Shown here: positions 53,377-63,640 of the stretch, in pieces
Layout: each line of letters opens with the position of its first letter
Numbering within the stretch: the stretch's first letter is position 1
From: Oxytricha trifallax
Lineage: Eukaryota; Ciliophora; Spirotrichea; Sporadotrichida; Oxytrichidae
DNA: 64,000 bases
Assembly: GCA_000711775.1 (NCBI GenBank)
Contig: ARYC01000108.1
Location: 62,001-126,000 of the forward strand
Direction of reading: 5' to 3'
Notes under the pieces: model-generated
What the model was told of the DNA's origin: nothing
Seen by the model: only the letters and a program-made list of their open reading frames with translations
Database searches by the model: none
Made by a program: the position numbers and the translations under genes

Positions 53377-53599
53377 TTAATAATTTAATCATTTTAATTT
53401 CTGCTAATTTTATTTCCCCTATTTAAATTTAAATTATATATTAAAGATTAAAATAGTCAATTAATTTTGAAACTGTAATTAATATATTTTACATTTAATT
53501 AAAATTAGCAAATATTTTATCTTAAATTTTATAATTTATAGTACGTGCATTTGTACTTCCTTAAAAAATTTTAAAATCTAAACACTTCATTGCTACATT

Positions 53600-53677
53600 C
53601 AAAACCCCAAAACCCCTTAATGAGGTTTATAAGTGCTTTGATTTGTAGGGAATTGGTTAGGGGTTGGGGTTATTAAT
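53600..53677 (+). repeat. TBE left terminal inverted repeat with C4A4 telomeric end
   Basis: 78 bp starting CAAAACCCCAAAACCCC. It matches the right repeat at all but about four positions. Confidence 0.95.
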
Positions 53678-53680
53678 TAA

Positions 53681-54743
53681 ATGCGAGACTAAAATAGCAA
53701 GCTTTTGGGGTCTATTTATGATGAAGAGTATATTGATTTAGTGTTTAAACTGCGCTATGGATGTGTTATATACAGTGAATAAATCAAAACAGTACTGAAC
53801 TATAAGTCTATTGCACTGCTCTTAAAGCGAAGTCCATCAACTGTTCGATCTCTCTGCCTTATAACAGTATAACTAAAGCAATAATAGCTGAATTATATGC
53901 CTAAGAGGAAGTCAAAGTTTCTATAAAAGCATATTGACTCTCTTATTAATGATAAAACTTTGAAGTATTGGGCTCACTTCTCTCTCGACCAACGTGGTAC
54001 TATGTTTCATCGCCAGTTCCCTGAGTTGAAGATTTCTGCTTAGTCTATAGCCAACATCTATAAACGAAATGGTATCTCTTACAAAGGTGTGAATCGTATA
54101 AAGAGAGTGATTGATTTCACTCTGCCATTTAGAACAACAACTAAAATTATATTTATAATTAAATGCAGAAATCCTAATAGAATAATATTAAGTTTATACA
54201 TGCTGACAAGGCTGTGTTTACCTTCAACACTTTCATATAGAAGTTTTGGTATAAGAGGCATAGTAATATAGAAGTATATGACTAGAAAGTCAAGGCATAA
54301 ACGATGGCAATTCTTGGAGGAATTAGCGAAGATACTGGTTTAGAAACTTATGTTATTCATCCTCGCTCTATTAAGACAGAGCAGTATATAAAGTACTTAG
54401 AACAGCTGAGAGAGAAGTACCTGAATAAAAGATAATACTGTTTGTTGATAATCTTTCTGTTCATAAGACAAAAGAAACAAGGAAGAGTTATGAATAACTT
54501 AGAATAACGCCAGTGTTCAACGTACCTTACAGTCCATAGTTTAATGGAATTGAGTTCTACTGGGGTATATTAAAAGGTCATTACAAGAAACTGCTGCTCT
54601 ACCACTTGATGCATGACCTACCTATCGATACAGTAGACTTTATTAAAAGCTCAGCGAAGAGAGTAGATAATTAATTGGCTTAAAAGTGTGCTAAAGAAGG
54701 GAGAGTGAATGTATATAAATAAGTTTTGTAGTTAAGTTAATGA
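53681..54743 (+). pseudogene. TBE transposase (42-kDa ORF), frameshifted
   Basis: The gene starts at ATG 53681, four bases inside the inverted repeat, reads MRDQNSKLLGSIYDEEYIDL and ends in TGA 54741-54743, about 354 codons with TAA/TAG as Gln. The N-terminal half carries helix-turn-helix-like DNA-binding segments. The catalytic part has the three acidic residues of a DDE transposase in context: Asp in FIHADKAVFTF (about 54190-54220), Asp in VDNLSVHKTKETRK (about 54435-54480) and Glu in SPQFNGIEFYWGILK (about 54530-54570). This is the Tc1/mariner-like pattern of TBE transposases. Family members usually have Glu after the first Asp; here it is Lys. The frame shifts near 54130-54185 and again near 54430, so no full protein can be made. 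Confidence 0.9.
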
Positions 54744-54752
54744 ATATATAAG

Positions 54753-55538
54753 TCACATTTAAAATTCTTTAGAGGGAACTGGCTTCTCTTTCTTTTCTTC
54801 TACTTCTTGCTTCCCTCTCCTAAGTTTCTTCTCTTGCTGCCAGCTCCAGCATCTAAGGTCATTGACTCTGGAGTCTAAATATTTGAATAAAGTCTCTTGC
54901 TTACTTCATACTTTGTCTGTGACTTTCGCACTCTTTGAAGCTTGCTCTATTCCTTCATCAAGAATATGTCAGTACCAGATTTTTCTAAAGAGTTAAGCTA
55001 CAAATCTTACTTGAAATATAAGGGTGCTTCTGTAGTTCTGATAGACTGCTCTCACTTATCTTGATCCCTTGTTTGTATATATCTTCTGAGGAGATGCTGT
55101 ACCTTTTCTTATGAGATTCTTGAATTATTTCTTTCAAGTAATCACCTTTAATTGTTGCAAGTATACCAAAAAATAGTTTCTTTCAGGTAGTTTATTTGAC
55201 AACTGCTTCTTAGTAGGCAGGTACAGCGAAACCTCTGGGTCATTCATAGCATCATCATATAAGTTAGTCACTGAAATCTCTGGATAGTTTGGAATATCTG
55301 CAAACTTTACATCTTAAGTTTTCAATGCTTTCTTCTCTTCGCAGAGTATTGCTCTTAGAAATGAAATTTTAGTTCCTTCTATCGTTGGCAGGAACAAACC
55401 ACCTACATAATAAAGATTAGCAACTATGAGTTTATTACCTTGCTGCACCAGGTAGCGATGCAAATCCTCCTTGCTTCTAAATCTTTGAATCAATTCTTGT
55501 GCTTGCACTCTTTTAATTGCATCATTCATTGACTCCAT
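54753..55538 (-). pseudogene. TBE minus-strand ORF (22-kDa-ORF type), frameshifted
   Basis: The gene starts at ATG (complement of 55536-55538), reads MESMNDAIKRVQAQELIQRF, and runs in frame to a TGA at about 55134. A second frame continues with KGDYLKEIIQESHKK to a TGA at about 54958, and a third ends at TGA 54753-54755 with a strongly basic, Glu/Lys-rich tail (KKLRRGKQEVEEKKEK). Position between the transposase and kinase ORFs, on the opposite strand, matches the second ORF of Oxytricha TBEs, whose biochemical role is not known to me. The last frame also has one in-frame TGA. It converges tail-to-tail with the transposase gene, 9 bp apart. Confidence 0.75.
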
Positions 55539-55750
55539 CTTGTTAACAGATCTAAGAAATGATATTCAAATTTAAGTTTATTGATTTCAATTATATACCT
55601 CTGTAAAACTTACTATTAAATATGGGCATCCTATAGAAGGTCAACCTCTTAGCAGGATATGCAGAAGGTTTTGAGAACTTGTTTCAAACTTGAGAGATTG
55701 ATATCAATTTCTACTGTTATAGTTCCATATTTTTAAATTTAAATTTGTGC

Positions 55751-55892
55751 GTACTTAATTAGGAGCAGCTCCTAAAATGCTAGTACTTAATTAGGAGCAT
55801 TAATTAAAGCTAGTACTTAATTAGGAGCACCCTAATTTTAATCATAAAATCACAAAATATCTCCTAAAGCAGTACGTACTTAATTATGTGCA
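55751..55892. repeat. four spaced direct repeats inside the TBE
   Basis: GTACTTAATTAGGAGCA occurs exactly at 55751, 55783 and 55813. A fourth, altered copy (GTACTTAATTATGTGCA) starts at 55876. They lie in the gap between the divergent minus-strand ORF and the kinase ORF, where a shared promoter or a protein-binding site would be expected. Function inferred from position only. Confidence 0.8.
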
Positions 55893-56150
55893 CCTTCTAA
55901 ATCGTTACGTGTTGTAATCAACTTATTATTGAAAGTAAAAATGGTCACTTTCTCACCCATATTTAGAGCTGTATCGTCTCTTTACACTCATATTTCTTCT
56001 CTAATACTCTAAGAACTTCTCTTGAAACTTGTAAGCTTGCAAAGCTCTCATATAAGCTCTCAGTAAAAGAGGCTGTTTTATAATTTTAAATTCAAATTTA
56101 AATATGAGCGCTACATTTAAAGAAAAACAACAGCACTTCCATCAAACTAA

Positions 56151-57547
56151 ATGAGACTTACCTTTGGCAGCAATAAAAAGTGTGATAGCTGGGAGATGAA
56201 CTCTCATAAAGAACTACCAAAGCTAAAACTTGAGTTTTCTGTTATTAAAATAGAAATTAATAATAGAAAATAAATGGCAAACAAGTGAGTGGAAGACAGA
56301 GAGGAGGAGAAAGGTATCAATGAAATGCCTATACAAACTGAAGAAGTAGTAGTATACTTTTTTGAGTAGTGTGAGAGAGACTTCGCTCATAAATCTAGTT
56401 GGTATAGGCATATGAAAGAGCATAAAGAAGCCAAGTCAACTGTATACTTAAAGCACGATAAAATCGACGGAATGTATGATTGCTTCGAGTGCCATAAGCA
56501 GTATGCTCATACAAGAGATTTAAGGAAGTATCTTTTAAAAGCTCACAAGAAAGATTTAGACATTGAAAAGCATGAAGATGAATTGAAGCTACTAAACAAA
56601 AGAAAAGCAAGGGAATATTCTAAACTCGTAGTGCCTGAATAAGCTAGAGAGTTAGAATACGTTAAGAAGGCACGCAATCAACTGACCTCTGAAATAACAA
56701 AAATTATGATCAAGATTCAATACAAGAAAATACCGGTTCTTGCTTAAATTGACCTAGATACTTCTCTTTAAAGCTACCTTATAATAGAAGACTCCTTTGA
56801 TAAGAAAGTTATCAATGATCATCAATACGCATACAAGGTGTATCCCTTCAACTATCTCTTAAGTGATGATAAATACTAGATGGAGTTTACAAATGAGTAT
56901 CAAGTACTCACTAAAGCAAAGTTCAAAGAGTGTAGCTACTTAATAAAGTTAGATGCTCTTCTCCTTGCCAAGAATCATGTTGCTTTCAGACTCCCAATCT
57001 ATGAAATGACCCTAAGAGATTTGATTACAGATCAAAGGAATCATAAGTAACTTGGATAAATAGCAACTCAAACCGTTTAAGGTATTAAAGAGCTTCACAA
57101 GTTAGGGTTTGTTCACAGAGATTTGAAGCCAGAAAATATAATGATAAACTTTTCACCAAGAGTAGCAATAATTGATTTGAACAGAGCTTAAAGAGTGGAA
57201 GTAACAAGGCTTGGAACTGTAATGGGTACACAAGGCTAATATCCAGAAAGAGAAGACTTGAGAGATGGAGACTTACAGTGGGATGTGTGGGCTTTAGAAG
57301 CAATAATAGAGTGCGATATGTCTCGCAATGAATACTACTCTACAAGGTGCGATAAAAATGCTAAGCAAAGAAAAAGCAGCTTATTGACAAAACAAGAGTA
57401 TCTCAATCAATGAAACAGATGGCAGAGTCAATAATAATAATAAAACCAAACTCAAGATCAGACATATCAATAGAGCAGATAGAGTTGTGGTTAAGTAAGT
57501 TCAACTTCAGACCTCTACCACATGATCCAAAAGTGCATTTTGAGTGA
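56151..57547 (+). pseudogene. TBE zinc-finger / protein-kinase ORF (57-kDa type), broken
   Basis: ATG 56151 (MRLTFGSNKKCDSW) to TGA 57545-57547, about 465 codons. Near residues 65-90 is a C2H2 finger whose first Cys is replaced (FFEQCERDFAHKSSWYRHM followed by KEH). A second follows at about residues 108-132 (YDCFECHKQYAHTRD and KAH), with its first His replaced by Tyr. A long charged linker follows. The kinase catalytic loop HRDLKPENIMI starts at residue 322 (57114) and the metal-binding DFG position is DLN at about 57174. The Gly-rich loop is not evident. An in-frame TGA at 56286-56288 and a frameshift near 57385 disable the copy. Zinc fingers plus kinase are the known make-up of this TBE protein; its role in transposition is unclear. 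Confidence 0.9.
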
Positions 57548-57588
57548 TTAAATTAAATTCATTTACTATAAATTTCACAATAAAACCT

Positions 57589-57665
57589 ATTAATAACCCC
57601 AACCCCTAACAAATTCCCTACAAATCAAAGCACTTATAAACCTCATTAAAGGGTTTTGGGTTTTG
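57589..57665 (-). repeat. TBE right terminal inverted repeat
   Basis: 77 bp. The telomeric end has lost one C in each repeat (CAAAACCCAAAACCC), a sign of decay relative to the left end. Confidence 0.95.
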
Positions 57666-57739
57666 ATTGCTATGTCATGAAAGAGTCTGATTCAGTAGCT
57701 AAAAAATAAATTTAAATATAGAATCATATTTTTTGAGGG

Positions 57740-57926
57740 GGTTGGATGATAGTTAGGTCAATAATGTCAAATAAAGATCCTGCACAGTTTTAGGATTTTG
57801 TCATTTTTTGAGAAAAAATTATTTTTATGTGGTACAGACTTAGGATTTTGGGGTAAGAAACAATTTTTTCATATGGTACCGACTTAGGATTTCAAAAATT
57901 GAGTGGTACCAACTTAGACCACCCCC
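57740..57926 (-). mobile_element. single end of an iterated-motif element
   Basis: Four units lie near 57790, 57835, 57880 and 57910: TTTTAGGATTTTGTC, GTACAGACTTAGGATTTTGG, GGTACCGACTTAGGATTTC and GGTACCAACTTAGACCACC. They match the right end of the 52.7-kb element in orientation and motif. The inner side (GGGTTGGATGAT) also matches the end at 63.53 kb. The partner end was not found; the TBE insertion or deletion may have separated it. Confidence 0.5.
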
Positions 57927-59249
57927 ATGATTTTAATAAAATCATGAAGTCTCAATATAATTATATTTTTTACCATACCTTTGTCCAAAAGGCTTTTATA
58001 TAGTAATTAAGGTAATTATTTTATAAATTTTAAATTTAATTATTAATAATTGGATTATGCTACATTTCCGAGTATGGATAAAAGAAAATCTAGTTATTCT
58101 GGCTAGGCAATAAAATAAGTAAGTGGAGTCTTATTTATTTATAATTATTATATTTTCATAAAATTTATATTAAATTCTTTAACTATTATTCTTTATCTGT
58201 AATTGAATTAATTAACAAAATAGCCAATTTAAGTCTGTTAACTTAAATTATCATTATTACGAGAATTAAAAAATAATTATTTTATAAATTATATCAATAA
58301 TGATTTAAAAGAAATAGTACCATTCACGAGCTACTTTATATTAAATATAATTATTTTTATATAATTTAAAAAATTGATTAAGTTTAAAATAACTAAGTTT
58401 TTTCTATTTTTTAATTTATCAGTCAAATGTATAAAATATGCATAATATTTTGTTGAATTGAATACCAAATTTTAATATATTACTCTCTTTGCCAATAAAC
58501 TATTAAATAATATCATTAAAAATTAAAATAATTTATAACAAACATAAATAAACAATTAATTAAATAATAATATTTATAAGATCAAAATTAGTAGAATTAA
58601 TTTATTAGATTTAAATTTTTTTATATATAAATTTACTATTTTTATTTATAAGATCTTATCCCCAGTTTACTTGAAATATACTGTTAAAATAAATTTTAAT
58701 AAAGAAATTAAACTAAATTTTTTTTAATTTTTAATAAGCATAATTATAGGCATATATTTTTTTTCATAAATTTTATGCCAAATTCAATATTTAAAAATAA
58801 ATTATAAAAATTACAATCAATACAAATAAAAATTATTTTTGCAATAAGACCTTTATTTTACTTTTGAACTTAAAAATTATATGATTAATTTTTATTATAT
58901 TTTAATAGCTCCTTGATTCTGGATATTTCCACTGAATTTAACCATTTTATGGTTAAATTCTAACTCTCTTTGAATTATTTCAATAATATATTAATTAAAT
59001 AAATAAGACTAAATAGTAAATGAGCTCTCGATTAATTTTTGATTTGAAATTATCAATCATTAGTATTATTTATTTTAGAGATGCATGTAATAAATTTAAT
59101 ATAACTAAATAAGTTATCAATTATATATTATCTAAACAGTTTCTTTTGTTAAAACTTTTAAATTTAATATATTTTAATTTGTATTTAAAATTAAAACTAT
59201 TATTATTTTATTTCTAAATTTATTAGTTTAATAAATTATACATTAGACT
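57927..59249. other. AT-rich germline DNA, nothing recognised
   Basis: Featureless AT-rich sequence without GC-raised islets, inverted repeats or RNA genes that I can support. Confidence 0.5.
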
Positions 59250-59460
59250 AGTGACAGATAGTAAGGTAGGTGGCAGCCTGTCCATTATGAGAGGTCGGCT
59301 GGCTTGAACCCCTAACCCGCAAACGGTTTAAGCACTGTGAATATTCATAGTACTCTATCCTTATAAAGTAGGAACACTAAAGTTGGGGGTGGCGTCTCAT
59401 ATGTGACTTTATACAGGTCAGGTCCTTCAGTCAATCATCCTATAAGTACCCATTGATTTA
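59250..59460. other. GC-rich island, possible relative of the 37.3- and 40.5-kb islands
   Basis: About 210 bp of balanced composition. The minus strand carries GGGGTTCAAGCC, a good Pol III B-box match, but no matching A box at the usual distance. GGTGGCGTCTCATATGTGAC resembles part of the 40.5-kb island. No open frame of note. It may be a SINE-like fragment. Confidence 0.35.
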
Positions 59461-61432
59461 GCATTAAAAAACTTACCTCTTAACAATGTCATGTTGATGC
59501 TTGCAATAGAAGTCTCTTCATACATTTTCAAACTTAAATTTTAGTTGATAATTTTTAAATTTATCATTTCATCTATTGCTTCTACCATTTTACATTAAAT
59601 TTATACTTACTTACCCCTAAATTTTACAGTATAATTATAATATATTTAATTTTAATAAATTATAGTTAATTAATAGTATAATTAATTATATTATTAATTA
59701 TAACTCTTTATAATCTTTTACTTCTAATTATATAGTTTTAAATTGATCTATTATTTCGGTAAATAGAGAAACTAAACTTATATGAAATAAATTTAAATCC
59801 TACTATCATTTATTTTTAAATAATACCATTTATTACAAAAATAAATTATGAATAATTATCTTAAATCTAAAATATTTTCAAATATAAATAATAAAATATA
59901 CCATTTATGACATATTTTTATTATTACTTTTATTTGAATTTAAAATATATTTTAGTTTTGGTTAAATATTAGGTCAGTATGTGAAAATACTTTTTTTACA
60001 TTTTAATATTATTTCATAATTTTCAAAGAAGATTAGCATAAAGATATTAGTAAAATTAATTCATAAAACTAGTTATAATTAAAAAATAAATTTTATAAAA
60101 CATATTTATAAATAATTTTGATATGCTATAAAACATGATTCAGAAGATTTCTTATTTTCTTTAATTAAAGCAATTTTGTCATTCGTTCTCAAAAATTTTT
60201 GTTATAATTATTTTAAATTGATAATTTAAGCATATATTTAAGTTTTATATATTTTATATTTTAAAGCATATTCATCATTAATTTATAAGTATTGGCAAAG
60301 AAATTAAAATATTTATTCTCATAAAAACATTTACAGAAATATAAATTTCTGAAAATCTTGACGTATTTTTAGGAAATATATTTAAATATACATAAATAAA
60401 ATTGCAATTATTTAAGTACATTAAATGAATATAAAATACATTTAAATCCTCTCAAAGTTAGTATCATAGATAACTGCTATATTAAATTAATTATGATTTT
60501 TGAAATTTAATTAATTTTGAAAATTTTAATTTAGCTTTTTCTATTCAATTTATTTTTCTTTATACACCACTATTCCTCCAAATTAAAAAACAATTAAAAA
60601 TTAAAGTATAATTAACTAAATAGTTCCAAATAAAAATGTTTAGTTTTATTATATAATTTATTTATAAATTAATATTGACAACCAACAAAATAATTGAAAC
60701 AACAAGAAAAATTAAAAAATAATTTATAAATTATATTATGTAAATGTACATTAATTATTTGGATTCTAATTATATTAATAATAAATAATAAAGATAATTG
60801 ATAGAAAAACTAAATAATATATTTACAAAATAACTAAGCAAAATTTTGAAAGATGTTTTTTAAAAAAAATTATAAAGTTGTCAAAGCAATTTATTTACTA
60901 AAATATTATATTATACTGTAATTAATTTTTCTATACTATTTTCTGCATTCTAGAATTTCAGGCATAATAACAAATGCTGTAGTCAATTAGAAACTTTGAA
61001 AAAAATCAGAATTATTATATAAAATTTAAACTATAGATAAAAGTAAATTAATTAAGGGAATTTTAGACTATAAGGGAGTCACAAACTAACACATTTTTTG
61101 AGAGAGCTACAAAAAGAGCTGAGTCCTCCTTAAAAACCATTTTGTCATTAAATTAAATATTAAATTAAATTTACTAATATTTTTGCAATTATTAAAATTG
61201 AAAAATATATCTCATAAATATATTAAACATGAGTAGATCCGTTAAATAGAGGTTTTAAAATATTTATAGTCTTTAATCGTTGAGTTTATAATAAAATTCT
61301 GCGAATATTTCTTCTATAGATTATAATAAAAGAATCTATATAAAACCCCAATGCTGTTATTTACAATTTTTTGTAGACGATAGAAATTAATCAAAATGCA
61401 ATTACTTGAAACTTATAATCATATAACTCACT
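59461..61432. other. AT-rich germline DNA, nothing recognised
   Basis: AT-rich sequence with no supported gene. The composition changes abruptly at about 61430, where the broken gene on the minus strand ends. Confidence 0.5.
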
Positions 61433-62855
61433 TCACAAATTGTCTAATCTCTCTCTCAAAGTCTTTAGATGATCTTGCCCCTCCCGGTCGAGGTCCTTGA
61501 TCTCTGCGCATTCTCCATCCTTTGGTCTGAATTTCGATGCTTCCTTCATCAACACATCCACGGTGTCCTGGGAGATGGCGGCCTTGAATCTCTGCAAGAA
61601 CTTAATGGGGAGGTGGGGTGAGCTCTGCATGAGCATGGCCAGGTCCTTAGTGAATCCCTTTAGGACGATTTCTTATCTCTGCCTTTCCTTACTTTTTGAC
61701 AGGGGTCTCTTGTCTCTATCAGCAGCTCGGTTCATGATGTTGTCTACAGTCTCATTATTCTTGATTGGATCTTAGTTGGTGGGAGGCACTCAGAATGTCA
61801 AGCTCAGGAGAACTTCTCATTGGAATTTTTCAAATCGTTGAATTTTACAGAGAGATTGTCGCAGTCAAATTCAACAATTTTTAGCAAGCCACCATAGTCG
61901 TATCGTACCTCGATCGAGAGAGCGCAGCCTGAGCTAGAGAGTTACAAATAACTGAACAGGCAGCTGTTTACCAGACAAAGATTATCATGGGTATACTTTT
62001 GCTGATGACGCCAGGTAGATGGAATATTCAAAATCACTCGACCCTCAGAGTCCTCATAAGTCGGCTCCATGCAGTGAGTGCCCTAATGTATGCGACCTTA
62101 AGCTAACGCATGTAGAGTGCTGCCCTCAAACAGGCCAGTTTGACTGTCATAGGCTAGGGTGCCAAGAATCCTGATTTAGAAGAGTTTATGCTGATACACT
62201 TTAGCACTAGAGTAGTATGAATTTCACTAAGGCGCAATGCACTAGAGCTTCGTGCTTTGGCATAAGAGTTTAGTGCCTTTGGCTACTCATGAGTATTCAG
62301 GATGCCAACTGGCTTGGTGGCTGAGCCAACGGTATCTGGACAGCAGGCGTTCTTGAGATAATTGCTGGGACTTGCCATCTGATCACTTATCTTAGGTAAT
62401 AGGTTACGTTGTGCTCCTTCCCTAAATCTCGCTATCAAATACTATTGTTTGAGCTTACCTGGTGAGAGGAGGCGAAGCATCTAAAGTCGGATCCAACAAG
62501 TCGCACATGGTTTGGTGGTGCGTCGAATCATCATGAGAACATCCAATATGGCGGCCGCCATCTTCCTTCATTATACTACTAACTCCATGCAAGGCCTCGT
62601 CCACTAATGTCGAATAAGAGAGCGTGGAGCGCTAGCCAAGAATACTGCTAACCACTCGTCAGAGTGCTCCCCGGCTTCTATTAGATACCAATATGTTGCT
62701 CAAGAGATTGCTAAGGCACTGTTGGAAAGATGTCTTGGTGAGCAGGGGATCGTCGAACTCAAGATTATCGAGCAGTAGATCTTCTGATGGGTCCTCCAGC
62801 AACTATGGGTCGTCTTGCTCGCATGGTGAGTTGTCAATATCGAGTAGTAGGGGGT

Positions 62856-62981
62856 TCATCTGTTGGATTCGTGTCTTTCTTAAGGATTCTAAAGTATTAT
62901 TTTAGAGGGGTAGCAGTTTATAATAATTAAATTCCGAATCTCGTCATTTTGGTTGCTTTAGTAGAATAGCCTCTACTACTG

Positions 62982-63060
<79 letters not shown>

Positions 63061-63071
63061 AGGCCCCTCAT
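62856..63071 (-). CDS. short ORF with 29-residue polyglutamine run
   Basis: ATG AGG GGC CTG is followed by 29 Gln codons (28 TAG and one CAG), then RLFYQSNQNDEIRNLI and, after a further 26 residues, TGA at 62856-62858; 71 codons in all. The stop overlaps the ATG of the next frame as ATGA. In the standard code this would be noise. In the TAA/TAG-Gln code the repeat is a homopolymer in a frame that starts with ATG at the island's edge. It may be the N-terminus of the broken gene above. Confidence 0.45.
62973..63059. repeat. (CTA)n / (TAG)n trinucleotide repeat
   Basis: 29 units, pure except one CTG at unit three from the left. In the minus-strand frame it is a TAG run read as polyglutamine. 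Confidence 0.95.
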
Positions 63072-63529
63072 TTAAATTACTAAAGCAAGCAAATATTAAT
63101 AATAATTTTATCTATCTTAATTAATTTTTATTGTCACCCAAATCTTGTAAATAGCAGCATTGGGGTTTTATATTGGGCTCACTTTTTATTCTCGATGTCT
63201 TAAAATAATTAAAATAAAGTCATAATCTTGGAAGTGTCCAGTATCAGGAAAAATATATCAAAAGACTCTTAGATAAGGAATTACTATATGCTTCTTTAAT
63301 TAATGATATAATTTTTTAGCAAATATATTTCTAATCTATTTTCTTCTAAGATAAGTATGTATTAATACCATATTATAGCTGCCTGATAACTTAAAGTTAA
63401 AAGCTACTAAAATTTCTTTATGTTTAATTTATCAAAATTTAAGGAGCATAATTATGAATAAAATATTTATAGAAATGTAATGCTTATTATTAAATGATAG
63501 TAATTATATTTAATCATTTTTATTTCTTT

Positions 63530-63640
63530 TATGGGGCTGGGTAGGATGATTATATGCATCAAAAGGGTAAAAAATTGATCTTCCTACTTAGGATTTTGAC
63601 TTATTTGTGAAAAAAATTATAACCGACTTAGACCACACAT
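63530..63640 (-). mobile_element. single end of an iterated-motif element
   Basis: It contains CTTCCTACTTAGGATTTTG and ATAACCGACTTAGACCACAC in the same order as the end at 57.74-57.93 kb, and GGGTAGGATGAT on its inner side. It lies about 460 bp upstream of the broken GC-rich gene's ATG, so the gene may have been cargo of such an element. The other end was not located. Confidence 0.4.

Larger units (their letters stand above)
53600..57665 (+). mobile_element. TBE (telomere-bearing element) transposon
   Basis: The 4066-bp element begins CAAAACCCCAAAACCCC, two germline copies of the hypotrich telomere repeat, and ends with the complement in slightly mutated form. The terminal inverted repeats are 78 bp (53600-53677) and 77 bp (57589-57665). 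ATT flanks both ends (53597-53599 and 57666-57668), matching the ANT target duplications known for TBE elements. Inside are three genes: a DDE transposase on the plus strand, a second ORF on the minus strand, and a zinc-finger/kinase ORF on the plus strand, corresponding to the 42-, 22- and 57-kDa ORFs of Oxytricha TBEs. Every gene carries frameshifts or an in-frame TGA, so this copy is dead. From published work, TBEs are germline-limited and are excised during macronuclear development. Confidence 0.95.
61433..63071 (-). pseudogene. GC-rich unidentified gene, broken, minus strand
   Basis: This is the longest GC-rich block in the window. Its edges coincide with an ATG (complement of 63069-63071) and a TGA (complement of 61433-61435). 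Frame 1 (63071-62856) encodes 29 Gln and a short polar tail. Frame 2 opens with an ATG overlapping that stop (62859) and reads MNPLLLDIDNSPCEQDDPQL. It continues to 61804 with in-frame TGAs at about 62659, 62383, 62287 and 62224. Its cleanest part reads GTLAYDSQTGLFEGSTLHAL and VILNIPSTWRHQQKYTHDNL. Frame 3 covers the last 118 codons and is helical and charged (MLMQSSPHLPIKFLQRFKAA, AEIKDLDREGQDHLKTLRER). Another frame is open over 62226-62571, so the middle is uncertain. I do not recognise the protein. It may be a decayed germline-limited gene or one interrupted by tiny IESs. Confidence 0.5.

Noticed and set aside
54079..54271. Overlapping 60-codon frames on both strands inside the TBE transposase.
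   Set aside because: They are shadows or partial frames of the frameshifted transposase gene.
59250..59460. A tRNA gene.
   Set aside because: Only a B-box-like word is present. No cloverleaf or A box at the right distance could be drawn.
61497..61775. A plus-strand 92-codon frame over the GC-rich gene.
   Set aside because: It is antisense to the better-supported minus-strand frame, whose end coincides with the composition boundary.
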